DNA of 64,000 nt from Bacteroidia bacterium (GTDB lineage Bacteria; Bacteroidota; Bacteroidia; 2-12-FULL-35-15), in NCBI GenBank assembly GCA_030654175.1, contig JAURXZ010000035.1, positions 248,001-312,000 of the forward strand, written 5' to 3'. Below, piece by piece: positions 1 to 8,986 of this stretch. The translations under genes and the position numbers were made by a program. Below the pieces are notes generated by a model. That model was not told the DNA's origin and searched no databases. It saw only the letters and a list, made by a program, of their open reading frames with translations. Position 1 is the stretch's first letter, and every line of letters starts with the position of its first letter.

Positions 1-418
1 AAAATTGAAATATCTGAGTCGATAAAAAAATTTATGTCATTTTCATCTGATTTAGAATGTGATTTAGTTGCTAAAATAGTTCTTGAAACTTTATCGATCG
101 TTTCGGCTGGCACTCCAAGTAATGAAAGGTTTTGAGCAGCTATAGAGACGCTTTTCACCTCGTTGTCTAAACGTGTAACGTCATAAATGAAATCATGATA
201 AAATAAACTGAATAATATTGAATCCCAATCTTCGATTAAATTTTCAACTAATTCTAATTCAGTTAACATCGAGTTCAAATGAGAAATATTGTGATAGTAT
301 CTGTCGGATGAGTTATCGAGTCAACAATTTCCTGCCATAATGCAGATACTATTAAATCATCCGAACAGTAGGAATTTGTCAGTTTGATGAAAATTTCTTT
401 CAATCTTGTCATATTCAT
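1..418 (-). pseudogene. HD-superfamily phosphohydrolase (COG4339-like), frameshifted and cut by the window edge
   Basis: Reading leftward from the ATG at 418 gives MNMTRLKEIF...ALWQEIVDS, then a stop. Shifting frame near 312-322 restores a reading that continues to the window start, with RYYHNISHL, LFSLFYHDFIYD and LATKSHSKSDEND in order. These are the conserved His and His-Asp metal motifs of the small HD proteins of COG4339 (family knowledge). The two halves join at the expected point, so one base appears lost or gained. The gene may be decaying or this may be a sequencing error. The C-terminal part lies outside the window. Substrate unknown. Confidence 0.6.
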
Positions 419-488
419 CAATTATAGCAAACACGCGGATAAGCGTGAATTTTTTCGTTGAGTTCAACTTAAAGTATCACCAAAAAAA

Positions 489-1253
489 TTATTTTACAGC
501 AGCATAAAGAGATTCAACCGCTTCCCAGTTCACTACATTCCACCAGGAGGCGATATATTCTGCTCTGCGGTTTTGATTTTTTAAATAATAGGCATGCTCC
601 CAAACATCCAATGCAAGAATGGGTGTTCCTTTTACTTCAACGCTATCTAAATTCATTAAAGGATTATCCTGATTGGCTGTAGATGTGATCACTAATTTAC
701 CTTTACTCACCACCAGCCAAGCCCAACCGGAGCCAAAACGTTTCATTGAAGCATCCGTAAATTGTGTTTTAAATTCATCAAAGGAGCCAAAAGTGGCATT
801 AATGGCGGCAGCTATTTTCCCTTTTGGTTGTCCGCCAGCATTGGGTTTCATTAATATCCAAAACAAAGAATGGTTATAATGGCCACCGGCATTGTTACGA
901 ACAGCAGCAGGTAGTTTTGCAACTTTATCAAAAATATTTTCAAAGGATTGAGGACTTCCTAACACATTGCCATCAACCGTTTCCAAGGCTTTGTTCAAAT
1001 TGGTCACATAAGCCTGGTGGTGTTTGCTATGGTGGATCTCCATCGTTAATTTATCAATATGAGGCTCTAAAGCATCATAATTATAAGGTAAAATAGGAAG
1101 GGTGAATTTCCCACCGTCCGGAGCCGGCTTTTCTTTTTCAATATGCTCAGAAGCAGCAAATACATTATTGACAATGGTTGTTGCTGCAAGAGTGCCCATT
1201 GCGATAGCAGCTGATTTTTTAAAAAAATTTCTACGTGAGTTATTGTTTTCCAT
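489..1253 (-). CDS. sodA: Exported superoxide dismutase, manganese-type signature
   Basis: Converts superoxide to peroxide and oxygen. The 254-residue protein has an N-terminal SRRNFFKK twin-arginine motif followed by a hydrophobic stretch ending near Ala34, so it is probably exported folded by Tat to the periplasm. The metal ligands are visible: the first His in [10 protein letters not shown], the second in NHSLFW, and Asp and His in [20 protein letters not shown] (Gly) and ANQDNPL (Gln) are the residues typical of Mn rather than Fe enzymes (family knowledge). Length without the signal is normal for the family. It stands alone, with the next gene on the same strand 110 bp upstream. Metal use is inferred. 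Confidence 0.93.
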   Translation of the reverse strand: MENNNSRRNFFKKSAAIAMGTLAATTIVNNVFAASEHIEKEKPAPDGGKFTLPILPYNYDALEPHIDKLTMEIHHSKHHQAYVTNLNKALETVDGNVLGSPQSFENIFDKVAKLPAAVRNNAGGHYNHSLFWILMKPNAGGQPKGKIAAAINATFGSFDEFKTQFTDASMKRFGSGWAWLVVSKGKLVITSTANQDNPLMNLDSVEVKGTPILALDVWEHAYYLKNQNRRAEYIASWWNVVNWEAVESLYAAVK

Positions 1254-1363
1254 ACTTCAACAAATTTTAACGAATTAAGAACCTTTGGAGATGCGCTATT
1301 GTATAATTGTCAATTAGTTAAATTATATGCCAATTGCATTGGAGCAAATTGAAAAATTGAAAA

Positions 1364-1867
1364 TTATCCAAAATTAATCAGCACTTGATTTTTTTCTACA
1401 GCCACACCTTTCTTCACATTTATTTTTTTGATAACTCCATCAGTTGGCGATTTGATAATATTTTCCATTTTCATGGCTTCTAATACAATGATGGGATCAC
1501 CTTTTTTAATAACATCACCTTCCGAAATGCACACATCAATAACCAAGCCAGGCATTGGAGCTTTTATTTCATTTATTTTATTGGCATTCAAATTATCAAA
1601 ACCCAGGGTTTTTAATAATTCATCAAATTTATTTTCTACCTTAAGTTGATAGTTGTTCCCATTCACATTTACCAAAAAACTTTTTTGGGTATAATCTACT
1701 TCAACCACCTCAACATTGTATGATTTAAGATCTTTAATTATATGGAAACTTCCCTGTTTCACTTCTATCATATCCAGAGCAAAAGGGTTTCCATTAATGG
1801 TTCCGTTTGTTGGACCTTCAAACACAATTTTGTGTTCCTTGTTGTTGTTTACCTTTACTTTTAGCAT
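1364..1867 (-). CDS. Biotin carboxyl carrier protein of an acyl-CoA carboxylase
   Basis: Carries biotin between the carboxylase and carboxyltransferase halves of an acyl-CoA (acetyl-, propionyl- or methylcrotonyl-) carboxylase. The C-terminal 70 residues form a biotinyl domain: PMPGLVIDV, then EAMKMEN with the biotinylated Lys, then a second half ending VLINFG. The N-terminal 95 residues are a less conserved beta-rich linker domain common in Bacteroidota homologues. No biotin carboxylase or carboxyltransferase gene is adjacent, so partner and substrate cannot be set from this window. A TAnnTTTG-like element lies directly before the ATG. Confidence 0.88.
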   Translation of the reverse strand: MLKVKVNNNKEHKIVFEGPTNGTINGNPFALDMIEVKQGSFHIIKDLKSYNVEVVEVDYTQKSFLVNVNGNNYQLKVENKFDELLKTLGFDNLNANKINEIKAPMPGLVIDVCISEGDVIKKGDPIIVLEAMKMENIIKSPTDGVIKKINVKKGVAVEKNQVLINFG

Positions 1868-1871
1868 ATCA

Positions 1872-1879
1872 CAAATGTA
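1872..1879 (-). promoter_or_regulatory. Possible -7 element of the biotin carrier gene
   Basis: TACATTTG on the minus strand matches the Bacteroidota -7 consensus TAnnTTTG and ends five bases before the ATG. Transcription would start at or next to the start codon, giving a leaderless message. There is no well-spaced TTG upstream, so this is weak. Confidence 0.3.
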
Positions 1880-2004
1880 ATTTTTTTAATACAAAAAACC
1901 ACTACGTTACAGGCTAAATTAAAAATCTAAAGAAATTCTTAAATTATCAACAAACGATATATTCCTTTCCATTTTAAGTAATTTTACATTTACAAAAAAG
2001 AATT

Positions 2005-3762
2005 ATGGAAAAACGGTGGAGCATAAAAGAAGGTGCTGATGAGGCGGTAGTAAAACAACTTACTTTAGAGCTGGGTATTGATAAGATACTGGCAAATATG
2101 CTTGCACAACGTGGCATTAGCAATTATGAGGATGCAAAAAAATTTTTCCGCCCTTCCTTGAGTGACCTGCACGATCCTTTTTTAATGAAGGATATGGATA
2201 AAGCCATCATCCGGTTGGAACAAGCCATTAAAAACAATGAGAAAATTTTAGTGTATGGCGATTATGATGTGGATGGAACCACAGCGGTTTCGTTGGTATA
2301 TTCCTTTTTAAAAAAGCTTCCTTTTATTACTCAACCAGGAAAGCTATTGAATAGTTCTCCGGAAAGCGATAATTTATTAGTTGACTATTATATCCCTGAT
2401 CGTTATGCGGAGGGTTATGGAATTTCCTTCCAGGGGATAGATTATGCGAAAGAAAATAATTTCACCCTGATCATTGCCCTTGATTGTGGTATCAAAGCCA
2501 ATGATAAAGTAGATTATGCAAATGAACGAAATATCGATTTTATCATTTGCGACCACCACCGTCCGGGTGAAACATTACCCAATGCTGTTGCGGTGTTGGA
2601 TCCCAAACGTAGTGACTGCTCCTACCCTTTTGATGAGCTTTGCGGATGCGGTGTTGGTTTCAAACTGATTCAGGCTTATGCACAAAAAAACAATATCCCT
2701 TTTGATGAACTTACCGAATATTTAGACCTGGCTGCCATTTCCATTGCATCTGACCTAGTGCCTATAACCGGTGAAAATCGTACACTGTGCTATTTTGGTT
2801 TGGAACAGATCAACAAAAAGCCGCGTAATGGTATAAAAGCAATTTTAGACCTGGCAAACATCAAAAAAAAGGTCACCATTAATGAACTGGTTTTTACCAT
2901 CGGCCCACGTATTAATGCAGCGGGAAGAATTCAGACAGGACGTAATGCTGTAGCCTTACTTGTGTCGGATAATGTTGATCATGCCAAAACATCAGGGATA
3001 AATATTAACTCCACCAATACCGAACGCAGAGCACTGGACTTAACTATTACCCAGCATGCCTTAAGTATGATCGATGACAATGCTGAACTGATCAGTCGTA
3101 AATCAACGGTATTGTTTCATTCCGACTGGCATAAGGGAGTGATCGGTATTGTAGCTTCCCGCTTGATAGAAAAATATTACCGCCCTACGATAGTGCTTAC
3201 CGAATCGAATGGAAAAGCCACCGGTTCGGCACGTTCAGTAAAAGATTTTGATGTGTATAATGCCATTGAAGCCTGCTCTGATCTGCTTGAACAATTCGGA
3301 GGGCATAAATATGCGGCAGGATTAACCTTAAAAATGGAAAATCTGGAAGCCTTTCAGCAGCGTTTTGAGGAAATAGTAAGTTCCACAATTCAGGAACACA
3401 TGCTTGTTCCGGAAATTGTAATTGAGGCAGAATTAGAATTGAATGAGATCACGCCTAAATTTTTCAGGATATTAAAACAATTCGAACCTTTTGGCCCTGA
3501 AAACATGTCGCCCGTATTTATAACTAAAAATTTAGTGGATAAAGGATATGTGCGTATTGTTGGGAGCAACCATTTAAAAATGGACATTCAGGCGGCTCAA
3601 CATCCTGCCGAAAGTATTTCATCCATCGCTTTTGGCCAAGCAGAGCATTTTGACGATATACTCCGAAAAAAAACCTTTAGCGCCTGTTATGCTATTGAAG
3701 AAAACGAGTACAATGGTAAAATTTCCCTTCAATTGAATGTGAAGGATATGAAAATGGAATGA
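2005..3762 (+). CDS. recJ: Single-stranded-DNA-specific 5'-3' exonuclease RecJ
   Basis: RecJ degrades single-stranded DNA 5' to 3' in recombinational and mismatch repair. The 585-residue protein has the DHH-family order: YGDYDVDGTTA (motif I, about residues 86-97), ALDCGIK, then DHHRPGE (about 189-195), followed by the DHHA1 half with GRINAAGR and GGHKYAAG and a C-terminal OB-like domain. All metal-binding Asp/His motifs are present and the length is typical. It is monocistronic: the upstream gene is divergent, and about 600 bp of repeats and a promoter separate it from the cold-shock gene. Confidence 0.95.
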   Translation: MEKRWSIKEGADEAVVKQLTLELGIDKILANMLAQRGISNYEDAKKFFRPSLSDLHDPFLMKDMDKAIIRLEQAIKNNEKILVYGDYDVDGTTAVSLVYSFLKKLPFITQPGKLLNSSPESDNLLVDYYIPDRYAEGYGISFQGIDYAKENNFTLIIALDCGIKANDKVDYANERNIDFIICDHHRPGETLPNAVAVLDPKRSDCSYPFDELCGCGVGFKLIQAYAQKNNIPFDELTEYLDLAAISIASDLVPITGENRTLCYFGLEQINKKPRNGIKAILDLANIKKKVTINELVFTIGPRINAAGRIQTGRNAVALLVSDNVDHAKTSGININSTNTERRALDLTITQHALSMIDDNAELISRKSTVLFHSDWHKGVIGIVASRLIEKYYRPTIVLTESNGKATGSARSVKDFDVYNAIEACSDLLEQFGGHKYAAGLTLKMENLEAFQQRFEEIVSSTIQEHMLVPEIVIEAELELNEITPKFFRILKQFEPFGPENMSPVFITKNLVDKGYVRIVGSNHLKMDIQAAQHPAESISSIAFGQAEHFDDILRKKTFSACYAIEENEYNGKISLQLNVKDMKME

Positions 3763-3846
3763 CTTTTTTCTTAATGCTGTTCGATTGTTTTGCTTTAGAC
3801 AGATCTTTCCTATCAACCCGCGTTCGATTAATAAAAAATAAGATCA

Positions 3847-4012
3847 GGGCTAAAGCCCAATAAGATAAGCACATTTCAACCACGGTCTGAAGACCGTGGT
3901 TACAAAAAAGCGTAAGCGACTCAGATAGAACCCATTACCATTTAGGGGTAATAATACCCATGTCTTTTAAGACATGGGTTACTAGATATCACATTATTTT
4001 AGGCTTTAGCCT
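3847..4012. repeat. Array of five short palindromes (REP-like)
   Basis: This intergenic stretch between recJ and the cold-shock gene holds five hairpins. They are GGGCTAAAGCCC (3847-3858), an 11-bp perfect stem AACCACGGTCT with a 2-base loop (3878-3901), ATTACC/GGTAAT (3934-3952), an 11-bp perfect stem ACCCATGTCTT with a 2-base loop (3956-3979), and AGGCTTTAGCCT (4001-4012). The outer two share the AGGCT/AAAGCC theme. The rest of 3763-4305 shows no coding potential. The arrangement resembles REP clusters mobilised by RAYT transposases, but none is encoded here. Confidence 0.75.
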
Positions 4013-4305
4013 TGAATATTAATCGAACTCAGGTTATTAATTTCGCGATCCTTCCACAAAAGACTTAATTGAAAAGGTTTAAAATAAATCACTCTTATTT
4101 TATTAAACGAACTCTCATTAATATTCAATTATGATGCAAAATCCAGGGATTTTATGTGAAAAAACAATGGCTTTAACGTTAATTTTCAGGTTTTATGATG
4201 AAAAGTAACAACAAATACCTTTTTGGTCAAAAGTGGCATTCGTGGGGATTATTACAGCCTTCATGGGTACGAAAACGGCATTAATGAACAAAAATTGTCG
4301 ATTAA

Positions 4306-4338
4306 TTTTGTTTTATCATGTATTAAGTTATACTTTTG
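4306..4338 (+). promoter_or_regulatory. Promoter of the cold-shock protein gene
   Basis: TTTTG (4306-4310) and TACTTTTG (4331-4338) are separated by 20 bases, close to the Bacteroidota primary-sigma pattern. Transcription would start near 4345, about 25 bases before the ATG at 4369. There is therefore no room for a long cspA-type thermosensing leader. Confidence 0.65.
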
Positions 4339-4368
4339 CCAATAGTATTAATTTTAATTTTTAATTTA

Positions 4369-4560
4369 ATGAAAACAGGAACAGTAAAATTTTTTAATTC
4401 AGCAAAAGGTTTTGGCTTTATTACAGTAGATGGTACCAATCAAGAACTATTTGTTCACGTAACAGGTTTAGTTGATCAAATTCGCGATGGTGACAAAGTT
4501 ACCTTTGAAATTCAGGAAGGTAAAAAAGGTTTAAACGCAGTAAATGTGAAAAAAGCTTAA
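4369..4560 (+). CDS. Cold-shock-domain nucleic-acid-binding protein
   Basis: A 63-residue single cold-shock domain that binds single-stranded RNA/DNA and acts as an RNA chaperone. It begins MKTGTVKFFN and carries both RNA-binding motifs, KGFGFI (RNP1) and LFVHVTG (RNP2). It ends after one OB fold, as usual for Csp proteins. A longer reading from 4336 adds eleven residues but overlaps the promoter, so the ATG at 4369 is preferred. A strong hairpin with a T-run follows 20 bases after the stop. Confidence 0.94.
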   Translation: MKTGTVKFFNSAKGFGFITVDGTNQELFVHVTGLVDQIRDGDKVTFEIQEGKKGLNAVNVKKA

Positions 4561-4580
4561 TTCGCTTTTTACCTTAAATA

Positions 4581-4620
4581 AAAAAGGCTCCCCGGATAAA
4601 ACCAGAGAGCCTTTTTTTTA
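4581..4620. terminator. Bidirectional intrinsic terminator
   Basis: Stem AAAGGCTC (4583-4590) pairs with GAGCCTTT (4607-4614). It is followed by a T-run on the plus strand and preceded by an A-run, so it serves both the cold-shock gene and the convergent minus-strand gene ending at 4633. Confidence 0.85.
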
Positions 4621-4632
4621 TTCAAAAATTGT

Positions 4633-5364
4633 CTATTTATCTTTTATCTCCTCACCTCTCACCCATTTTTCTTTGGTAACCTTACCGCTTTCGTCATACA
4701 CGCTCCACATACCATCTTTTTGATAATCAATGGTAGAAGCACTAAATCTCATAGGACCTTCGGCTTTTATTTTACCATTTTCATAATACTCTTTTTTGTT
4801 GTATTTCTTTTTCTTGGGGTCGGTACATTCAAATATCTCCTGTGGCTTACCGTCCTCAGCATACGACTTACGACTGATCAGGCTGGTCATATCTTTGGTG
4901 TTTTCCTCGGAATATTCAATTTGTCCGTTGGCATAATAATCCACCCATATTTGTGGATTGCCCTCGTAATAGGTGATTTCAGATTTCAGTTTCCCGGTCG
5001 GATAATACATCTGCATGTTACTACGTTTGAAATCCACTGTTTTAAATGATCTTTCAACATTACCATTTTCGTAAAAATTCTTGTAGATCTTAAGTTGTCC
5101 ATCCTCATAGTACCCTCTATGCAAAACTTTACCACTTTCATAGATGTCCTGCACCCATTCCTGGGCAGCATAGCCTTTTCTATCATTACGAACCGAATCA
5201 CCGCCTGTTTTTAAATTCAATTTCTCATACATTGTAATTCCATACACAGGATCAACCACTTTTGATGCCTTGTATTTGTTAGGTGGTGGAGGAGCTCCAA
5301 ACCCTTGCGAAAACGACAATTGAGCAAAAGTTATAAAAAAACAAAGGAGAACTATTTTTTTCAT
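4633..5364 (-). CDS. Secreted MORN-variant repeat protein (YwqK-like)
   Basis: A 243-residue protein with a signal peptide (MKKIVLLCFFITFAQLSFS, cleavage near QG). It is built mostly from repeats of the form YYxxGxLKxxxxFYENGNV, with at least six copies from residue 80 onward (EDGQLKIY, ENGNVERS, PTGKLKSE, ANGQIEYS, ENGKIKAE). These MORN-like hairpins are often annotated as YwqK antitoxin proteins, but no toxin partner is adjacent and in Bacteroidota they are usually exported. Function unknown; an envelope or extracellular role is likely from the signal. It converges on the cold-shock gene and shares its terminator. Confidence 0.75.
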   Translation of the reverse strand: MKKIVLLCFFITFAQLSFSQGFGAPPPPNKYKASKVVDPVYGITMYEKLNLKTGGDSVRNDRKGYAAQEWVQDIYESGKVLHRGYYEDGQLKIYKNFYENGNVERSFKTVDFKRSNMQMYYPTGKLKSEITYYEGNPQIWVDYYANGQIEYSEENTKDMTSLISRKSYAEDGKPQEIFECTDPKKKKYNKKEYYENGKIKAEGPMRFSASTIDYQKDGMWSVYDESGKVTKEKWVRGEEIKDK

Positions 5365-5396
5365 TTTAAAATTAGCGTTGAATCATGAATATTCTG

Positions 5397-5430
5397 TAAA
5401 GATAAAAAAAAGCTAATTAGAAAGCAACAA
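5397..5430 (-). promoter_or_regulatory. Promoter of the MORN-repeat protein gene
   Basis: On the minus strand TTG (5427-5425) is followed after 20 bases by TATCTTTA (5404-5397), one mismatch from TAnnTTTG. The start codon is about 33 bases downstream. Confidence 0.5.
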
Positions 5431-5479
5431 AAACCAAAATGTAAATGGCAGGGTTTCTCTCCGTAAAAATCCGGTTTAA

Positions 5480-6439
5480 TTATTCAACTAAAACTGAATT
5501 AGCGAACTCTTTAGCAACCAGATAACGTTCTGCATCCAAAGCTCCCATACAACCGCTTCCTGCTGCTGTAACTGCCTGACGATATACCTTATCCTGTGCA
5601 TCTCCTGTTGCAAATACGCCCGGGATATTGGTTTTACTTGTTCCGGGAACTGTTTGAATATAACCGGTTTCATCCATATCTAACCAGCCTTTAAAAATTT
5701 CTGTATTTGGTTGATGTCCGATAGCAACAAAGAAACCCGTAACATCTAACTTACGCTCCTCACCTTTGCTGTTCACAACCAGCGCGGCTTCAACACTTTT
5801 ATCACCTAGAATTTCTTTGGTTTCAGTATCAAAAAGCACTTCGATATTAGGTGTGTTCAGTACTCTGTATTGCATTGTTTTGGAAGCACGCATTTCACTT
5901 TTACGAACGATCATGTATACTTTTTTGCAAAGTTTTGCAAGGTAAGTAGCCTCTTCAGCAGCAGTATCACCCGCTCCAACAATAGCTACATCCTGTCCCT
6001 TAAAAAAGAATCCGTCACATACGGCACAAGCCGATACTCCAAAACCATTTAAGCGCTGTTCCGATTCCATACCCAACCATTTTGCAGATGCACCTGTGGC
6101 AATAATCACAGCATCGGCATGGATGGTGGTTTTTTCATCAATCACAACTTTATGTATGGGGCCGCAAAAATCTACAGAAGTAACCAACCCCCAACGGATA
6201 TCAGTGCCAAAACGTTCGGCCTGAGCCTTAAAATCTTCCATCATTTCCGGCCCTTGGGTACCTTTTGGATAGCCCGGGTAGTTTTCCACCTCAGTGGTTA
6301 TGGTTAATTGCCCGCCCGGTTGTAATCCCTGGTACATAACGGGTTTCATATCAGCTCTTGCAGCATAAATTGCCGCAGCGTATCCGGCAGGGCCACTACC
6401 TATGATGAGGCAGTGAACGTGTTCTATTTTTTCAGTCAT
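5480..6439 (-). CDS. trxB: Thioredoxin-disulfide reductase
   Basis: Reduces thioredoxin with NADPH through FAD. The 319-residue length matches low-molecular-weight TrxB. Visible motifs: FAD-binding GSGPAGYAAAIYAAR near the N-terminus, the redox pair in ACAVCDGFFF (about residues 137-146), NADPH-binding GAGDTAAEEA, and the second FAD motif GVFATGDAQD. A second ATG lies a few codons downstream, but the first gives the normal N-terminus. It is transcribed toward the MORN-repeat gene, which has its own promoter, so it is probably monocistronic. The hydroperoxide-related neighbours (SOD, TlpA) are not in the same unit. Confidence 0.95.
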   Translation of the reverse strand: MTEKIEHVHCLIIGSGPAGYAAAIYAARADMKPVMYQGLQPGGQLTITTEVENYPGYPKGTQGPEMMEDFKAQAERFGTDIRWGLVTSVDFCGPIHKVVIDEKTTIHADAVIIATGASAKWLGMESEQRLNGFGVSACAVCDGFFFKGQDVAIVGAGDTAAEEATYLAKLCKKVYMIVRKSEMRASKTMQYRVLNTPNIEVLFDTETKEILGDKSVEAALVVNSKGEERKLDVTGFFVAIGHQPNTEIFKGWLDMDETGYIQTVPGTSKTNIPGVFATGDAQDKVYRQAVTAAGSGCMGALDAERYLVAKEFANSVLVE

Positions 6440-6545
6440 AATTGTATTTTATTGTTACTGTTCTACAAAATCAATACCAAAATTTCAGGTGTTGATTTTC
6501 CTTTATTTATATTAAAATTTGATGCCCTTATAACTATTAATGATC

Positions 6546-6645
6546 AGGGCGTTCCTTTCTTAAAAAAGAAAGGGCGGGCTCTTGCTGCAATCTTCCACCG
6601 CTAATTAGCGGCAGGAAGGATTTACGCGGCAATCCCTAACGCGGC
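6546..6645. repeat. Dispersed palindromic repeat, copy 1
   Basis: About 100 bp beginning AGGGCGTTCC and ending CAATCCCTAACGCGGC, with an inner palindrome CCGCTAATTAGCGG and an outer pair (CTTTCTT/AAGAAAG). A second copy with the same ends but a different central stem is at 13410-13509. It sits in the roughly 300-bp gap between trxB and the DUF1761 gene, where nothing else is recognisable. Confidence 0.8.
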
Positions 6646-6741
6646 ATTATCAGAAAAGGCATGAATACTTTAGTAAATTCTTCACCAAAACATGAATCCA
6701 AGTGTCCCGGGCAAATTAATACTTCAGAAAAATCGATGCGT

Positions 6742-7242
6742 TTAGGAAAATGCACAAATTATGCCCCCCATCAAGGCTAAACAAACGATCCAATATCCGC
6801 AATTTACAGCGATGTATTTAAATCCTTTGCGTTCAAACATGGCATTGGTCCCCAAAATTGGCAATGCTATCATAAAACCTGCCAATGTGCCGTGTAAAGC
6901 ACCATGTTTAAAGGTACGAAAATTGGTTCCGTATTTTGCCATAAAATCCTGTATCATCAAACCTACCTCAGAAGTAGGATCAGTAATGCCCGGTTCATTT
7001 GCCAAAATTGAATACACACTGTATTGATGAATTACCATGAACTGAACTGAAAATGCAAGCAGAAAGCTCAAGAAAAAAGAAAGACTAAAAATCAAAGCCA
7101 TGTTAGCGCCTTTCATTTTATCTTCTGTGATACCAGCTGCATTCATCCATACGGTTCCTAATACTTTAGGATTATACCATATAAAACCCAATACCATTGG
7201 CACCAAAGCTGCCACAAGAATAATCATAAAATTTATGTGCAT
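6742..7242 (-). CDS. DUF1761 integral membrane protein
   Basis: A 166-residue protein with four hydrophobic segments: about residues 5-25 (IILVAALVPMVLGFIWY), 50-72, 118-135 and 145-165. The opening NPKVLGTVWM after the first segment, and the helix pair at the end, match the DUF1761 family of small four-helix membrane proteins. No catalytic residues or known function. It lies alone between a dispersed repeat and the TlpA-like gene, on the same strand but with 66 bp between. Confidence 0.8.
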   Translation of the reverse strand: MHINFMIILVAALVPMVLGFIWYNPKVLGTVWMNAAGITEDKMKGANMALIFSLSFFLSFLLAFSVQFMVIHQYSVYSILANEPGITDPTSEVGLMIQDFMAKYGTNFRTFKHGALHGTLAGFMIALPILGTNAMFERKGFKYIAVNCGYWIVCLALMGGIICAFS

Positions 7243-7308
7243 AGTTGTTGTTTTTAAAGTTTTTTCAAAGGTAGGTGAATAATTTGATTTGATTGAACCC
7301 TGCTTAAT

Positions 7309-8772
7309 TTATTCAATTAAATTCAAGATATCCTGCAAGGTGCTTTCATCATCCGGGCGTTTCGCATTTGGGTCTACCACATTCCCTTTTTTATCGATCA
7401 GCAGGTATCTCGGAATACTATTGATCTGGTAATACTTAGCCACAAAGGAACTCCAGCCACCAGGTGATAAGGCATGTACTCCGCCTAATTGCAAACTATT
7501 CACCGCTTTTTTCCAGATCTCTTCTGTATTATCAATTGAAATATAAAGAAATACAACTTCTTTTTTTTGTTTGTCGGTAAGTTGCTCGTGCAACTTTTTG
7601 CTAAATGGAAACTGCTGTTTACAAGGGCCGCACCAACTTGCCCAAAAATCTACATAGATAACTTTTCCTCTGAAATCGGCCAGGCTTATTTCCTTGCCAT
7701 CAAAACCCTGTAATTTAAAGTCGGCTGAGGCAATATCTAATTTCCCTTCTGCGTTTTTTGGTAATTTTGTTTTCATCCATTTCCCCAGCTTTTCTTTTAC
7801 AATTGCCGTGTACTCCCCTGTTTTATCCTCCTTCTCCATTTCGGTATAAATCCGTTTCACCGTTTCAGGATTTGTTTTTTCTCCCATTTCCAATAAATAT
7901 TTGGTAAGGTAAAACAGGAATGGCTCTCCTTTTAAATTATCCCGGGCAATCACATATTTTTTTTCTGTTGAGATCGTATAGTCCTTAAATTTATTAAAAC
8001 CATTCAATTCGGAAGCATAATAAGTAACAAAAGAACTCAGGAAATTCCGATACGATTCGCTGATCATTGCTTCTGCATCGCTTGCAGCCTTCTTATCCAA
8101 CACCTCCAGAATAACTGCCGGCAATGAATTCACTTTTAGAATTGCTGTACTTTTATTGGCATTTACAACGGGGTAAAAAAGTAAATAATTGAGGTAATTA
8201 TACTTGATCTGGTTTTCAATAAATTTTTTAAAATCCGCAGACAACAACTTTTTATCAGCATGATCGGTGTAAAACATTTTCTCTTTTTTCCGGTTATCAT
8301 AGATCAACATTTCAAACTCATCCAGATTAAGGGATCTCATTTTATCTTCGATCAGACTGGTAGTAAAATCATTTTTAAATTGCTCATTAAAGTTTTTATT
8401 AAATTGATTGTTTACTGCTCCTTTGCCGGAGAAAACTATACTTCCAGGCAAATCCCCGGCTGCAAATTTTATATTCAAGCTATCGTTGGGCTCAAGGTAA
8501 AGGTGCATAAGTTGGGACTGATAAGTGAACTCCACCAATCGATTTCTGTCTAATTGAAACTCTATATTAAATTGACCTTGTTTAAGAGGAATCTGGTAAT
8601 TGATTTGCTTTTGAGAAAGGTATGTTTTATCAATCGTTAAATTAACAGAGTCATTTTTCGCGTTTTCAATAGTTCCGGAAATGTATGTTTTTGCTTGTCC
8701 TAAAGCTTGCTTTGGGAGTAAACAAACCAGAATGAAATTCAGGGAAACTGAATAAAATATTATTTTTTTCAT
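7309..8772 (-). CDS. TlpA-like thioredoxin-fold protein with N-terminal DUF4369-like domain
   Basis: A secreted thiol-disulfide protein. Residues 1-25 form a signal peptide ending near LGQAK. Residues 30-130 are a beta-rich DUF4369-like domain (YISGTIENAKNDSVNL), residues 130-340 are helical and poorly conserved, and the last 140 residues are an AhpC/TSA-TlpA thioredoxin domain with FWASWCGPCKQQ holding the CxxC pair. The later cis-Pro is seen in SIPRYLLID. Such proteins are abundant in Bacteroidota and probably reduce periplasmic or surface disulfides, but no partner is known here. Length (487) is normal for this architecture. Confidence 0.85.
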   Translation of the reverse strand: MKKIIFYSVSLNFILVCLLPKQALGQAKTYISGTIENAKNDSVNLTIDKTYLSQKQINYQIPLKQGQFNIEFQLDRNRLVEFTYQSQLMHLYLEPNDSLNIKFAAGDLPGSIVFSGKGAVNNQFNKNFNEQFKNDFTTSLIEDKMRSLNLDEFEMLIYDNRKKEKMFYTDHADKKLLSADFKKFIENQIKYNYLNYLLFYPVVNANKSTAILKVNSLPAVILEVLDKKAASDAEAMISESYRNFLSSFVTYYASELNGFNKFKDYTISTEKKYVIARDNLKGEPFLFYLTKYLLEMGEKTNPETVKRIYTEMEKEDKTGEYTAIVKEKLGKWMKTKLPKNAEGKLDIASADFKLQGFDGKEISLADFRGKVIYVDFWASWCGPCKQQFPFSKKLHEQLTDKQKKEVVFLYISIDNTEEIWKKAVNSLQLGGVHALSPGGWSSFVAKYYQINSIPRYLLIDKKGNVVDPNAKRPDDESTLQDILNLIE

Positions 8773-8835
8773 TTTTTTGTTTAAGCTTTTTTAGAGTAAA
8801 ATAATTATAACAATTAAGTAGCATTTAATATTTTT

Positions 8836-8930
8836 ACAACACAGAGTACACAGTGAAAACAGAGTTGCACAGAGTTAAAAAAAACTATTTTGCTCTATGA
8901 AACTCTTAATATTCTGTGATCTCTATGTTG
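8836..8930. repeat. CACAGAG-type dispersed repeat fragment
   Basis: ACACAGAGTACACAGTG...TTGCACAGAGTT is followed by the roughly complementary CTCTATGAAACTCTTAATATTCTGTGATCTCTATG, forming a degenerate inverted repeat built from cagag/ctctg words. It fills the gap before the TlpA-like gene. From general experience this kind of low-complexity palindromic repeat is widespread in environmental genomes. Confidence 0.5.
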
Positions 8931-8986
8931 ATTTTTTTTTAATTCTCTTAAGCTGAGTGTTTTAATACAAAGGACTTAGCGGCCGT

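Noticed and set aside
4633-5364. Toxin-antitoxin role of the YwqK-like protein
   Set aside because: No toxin gene is adjacent and the protein has a signal peptide.
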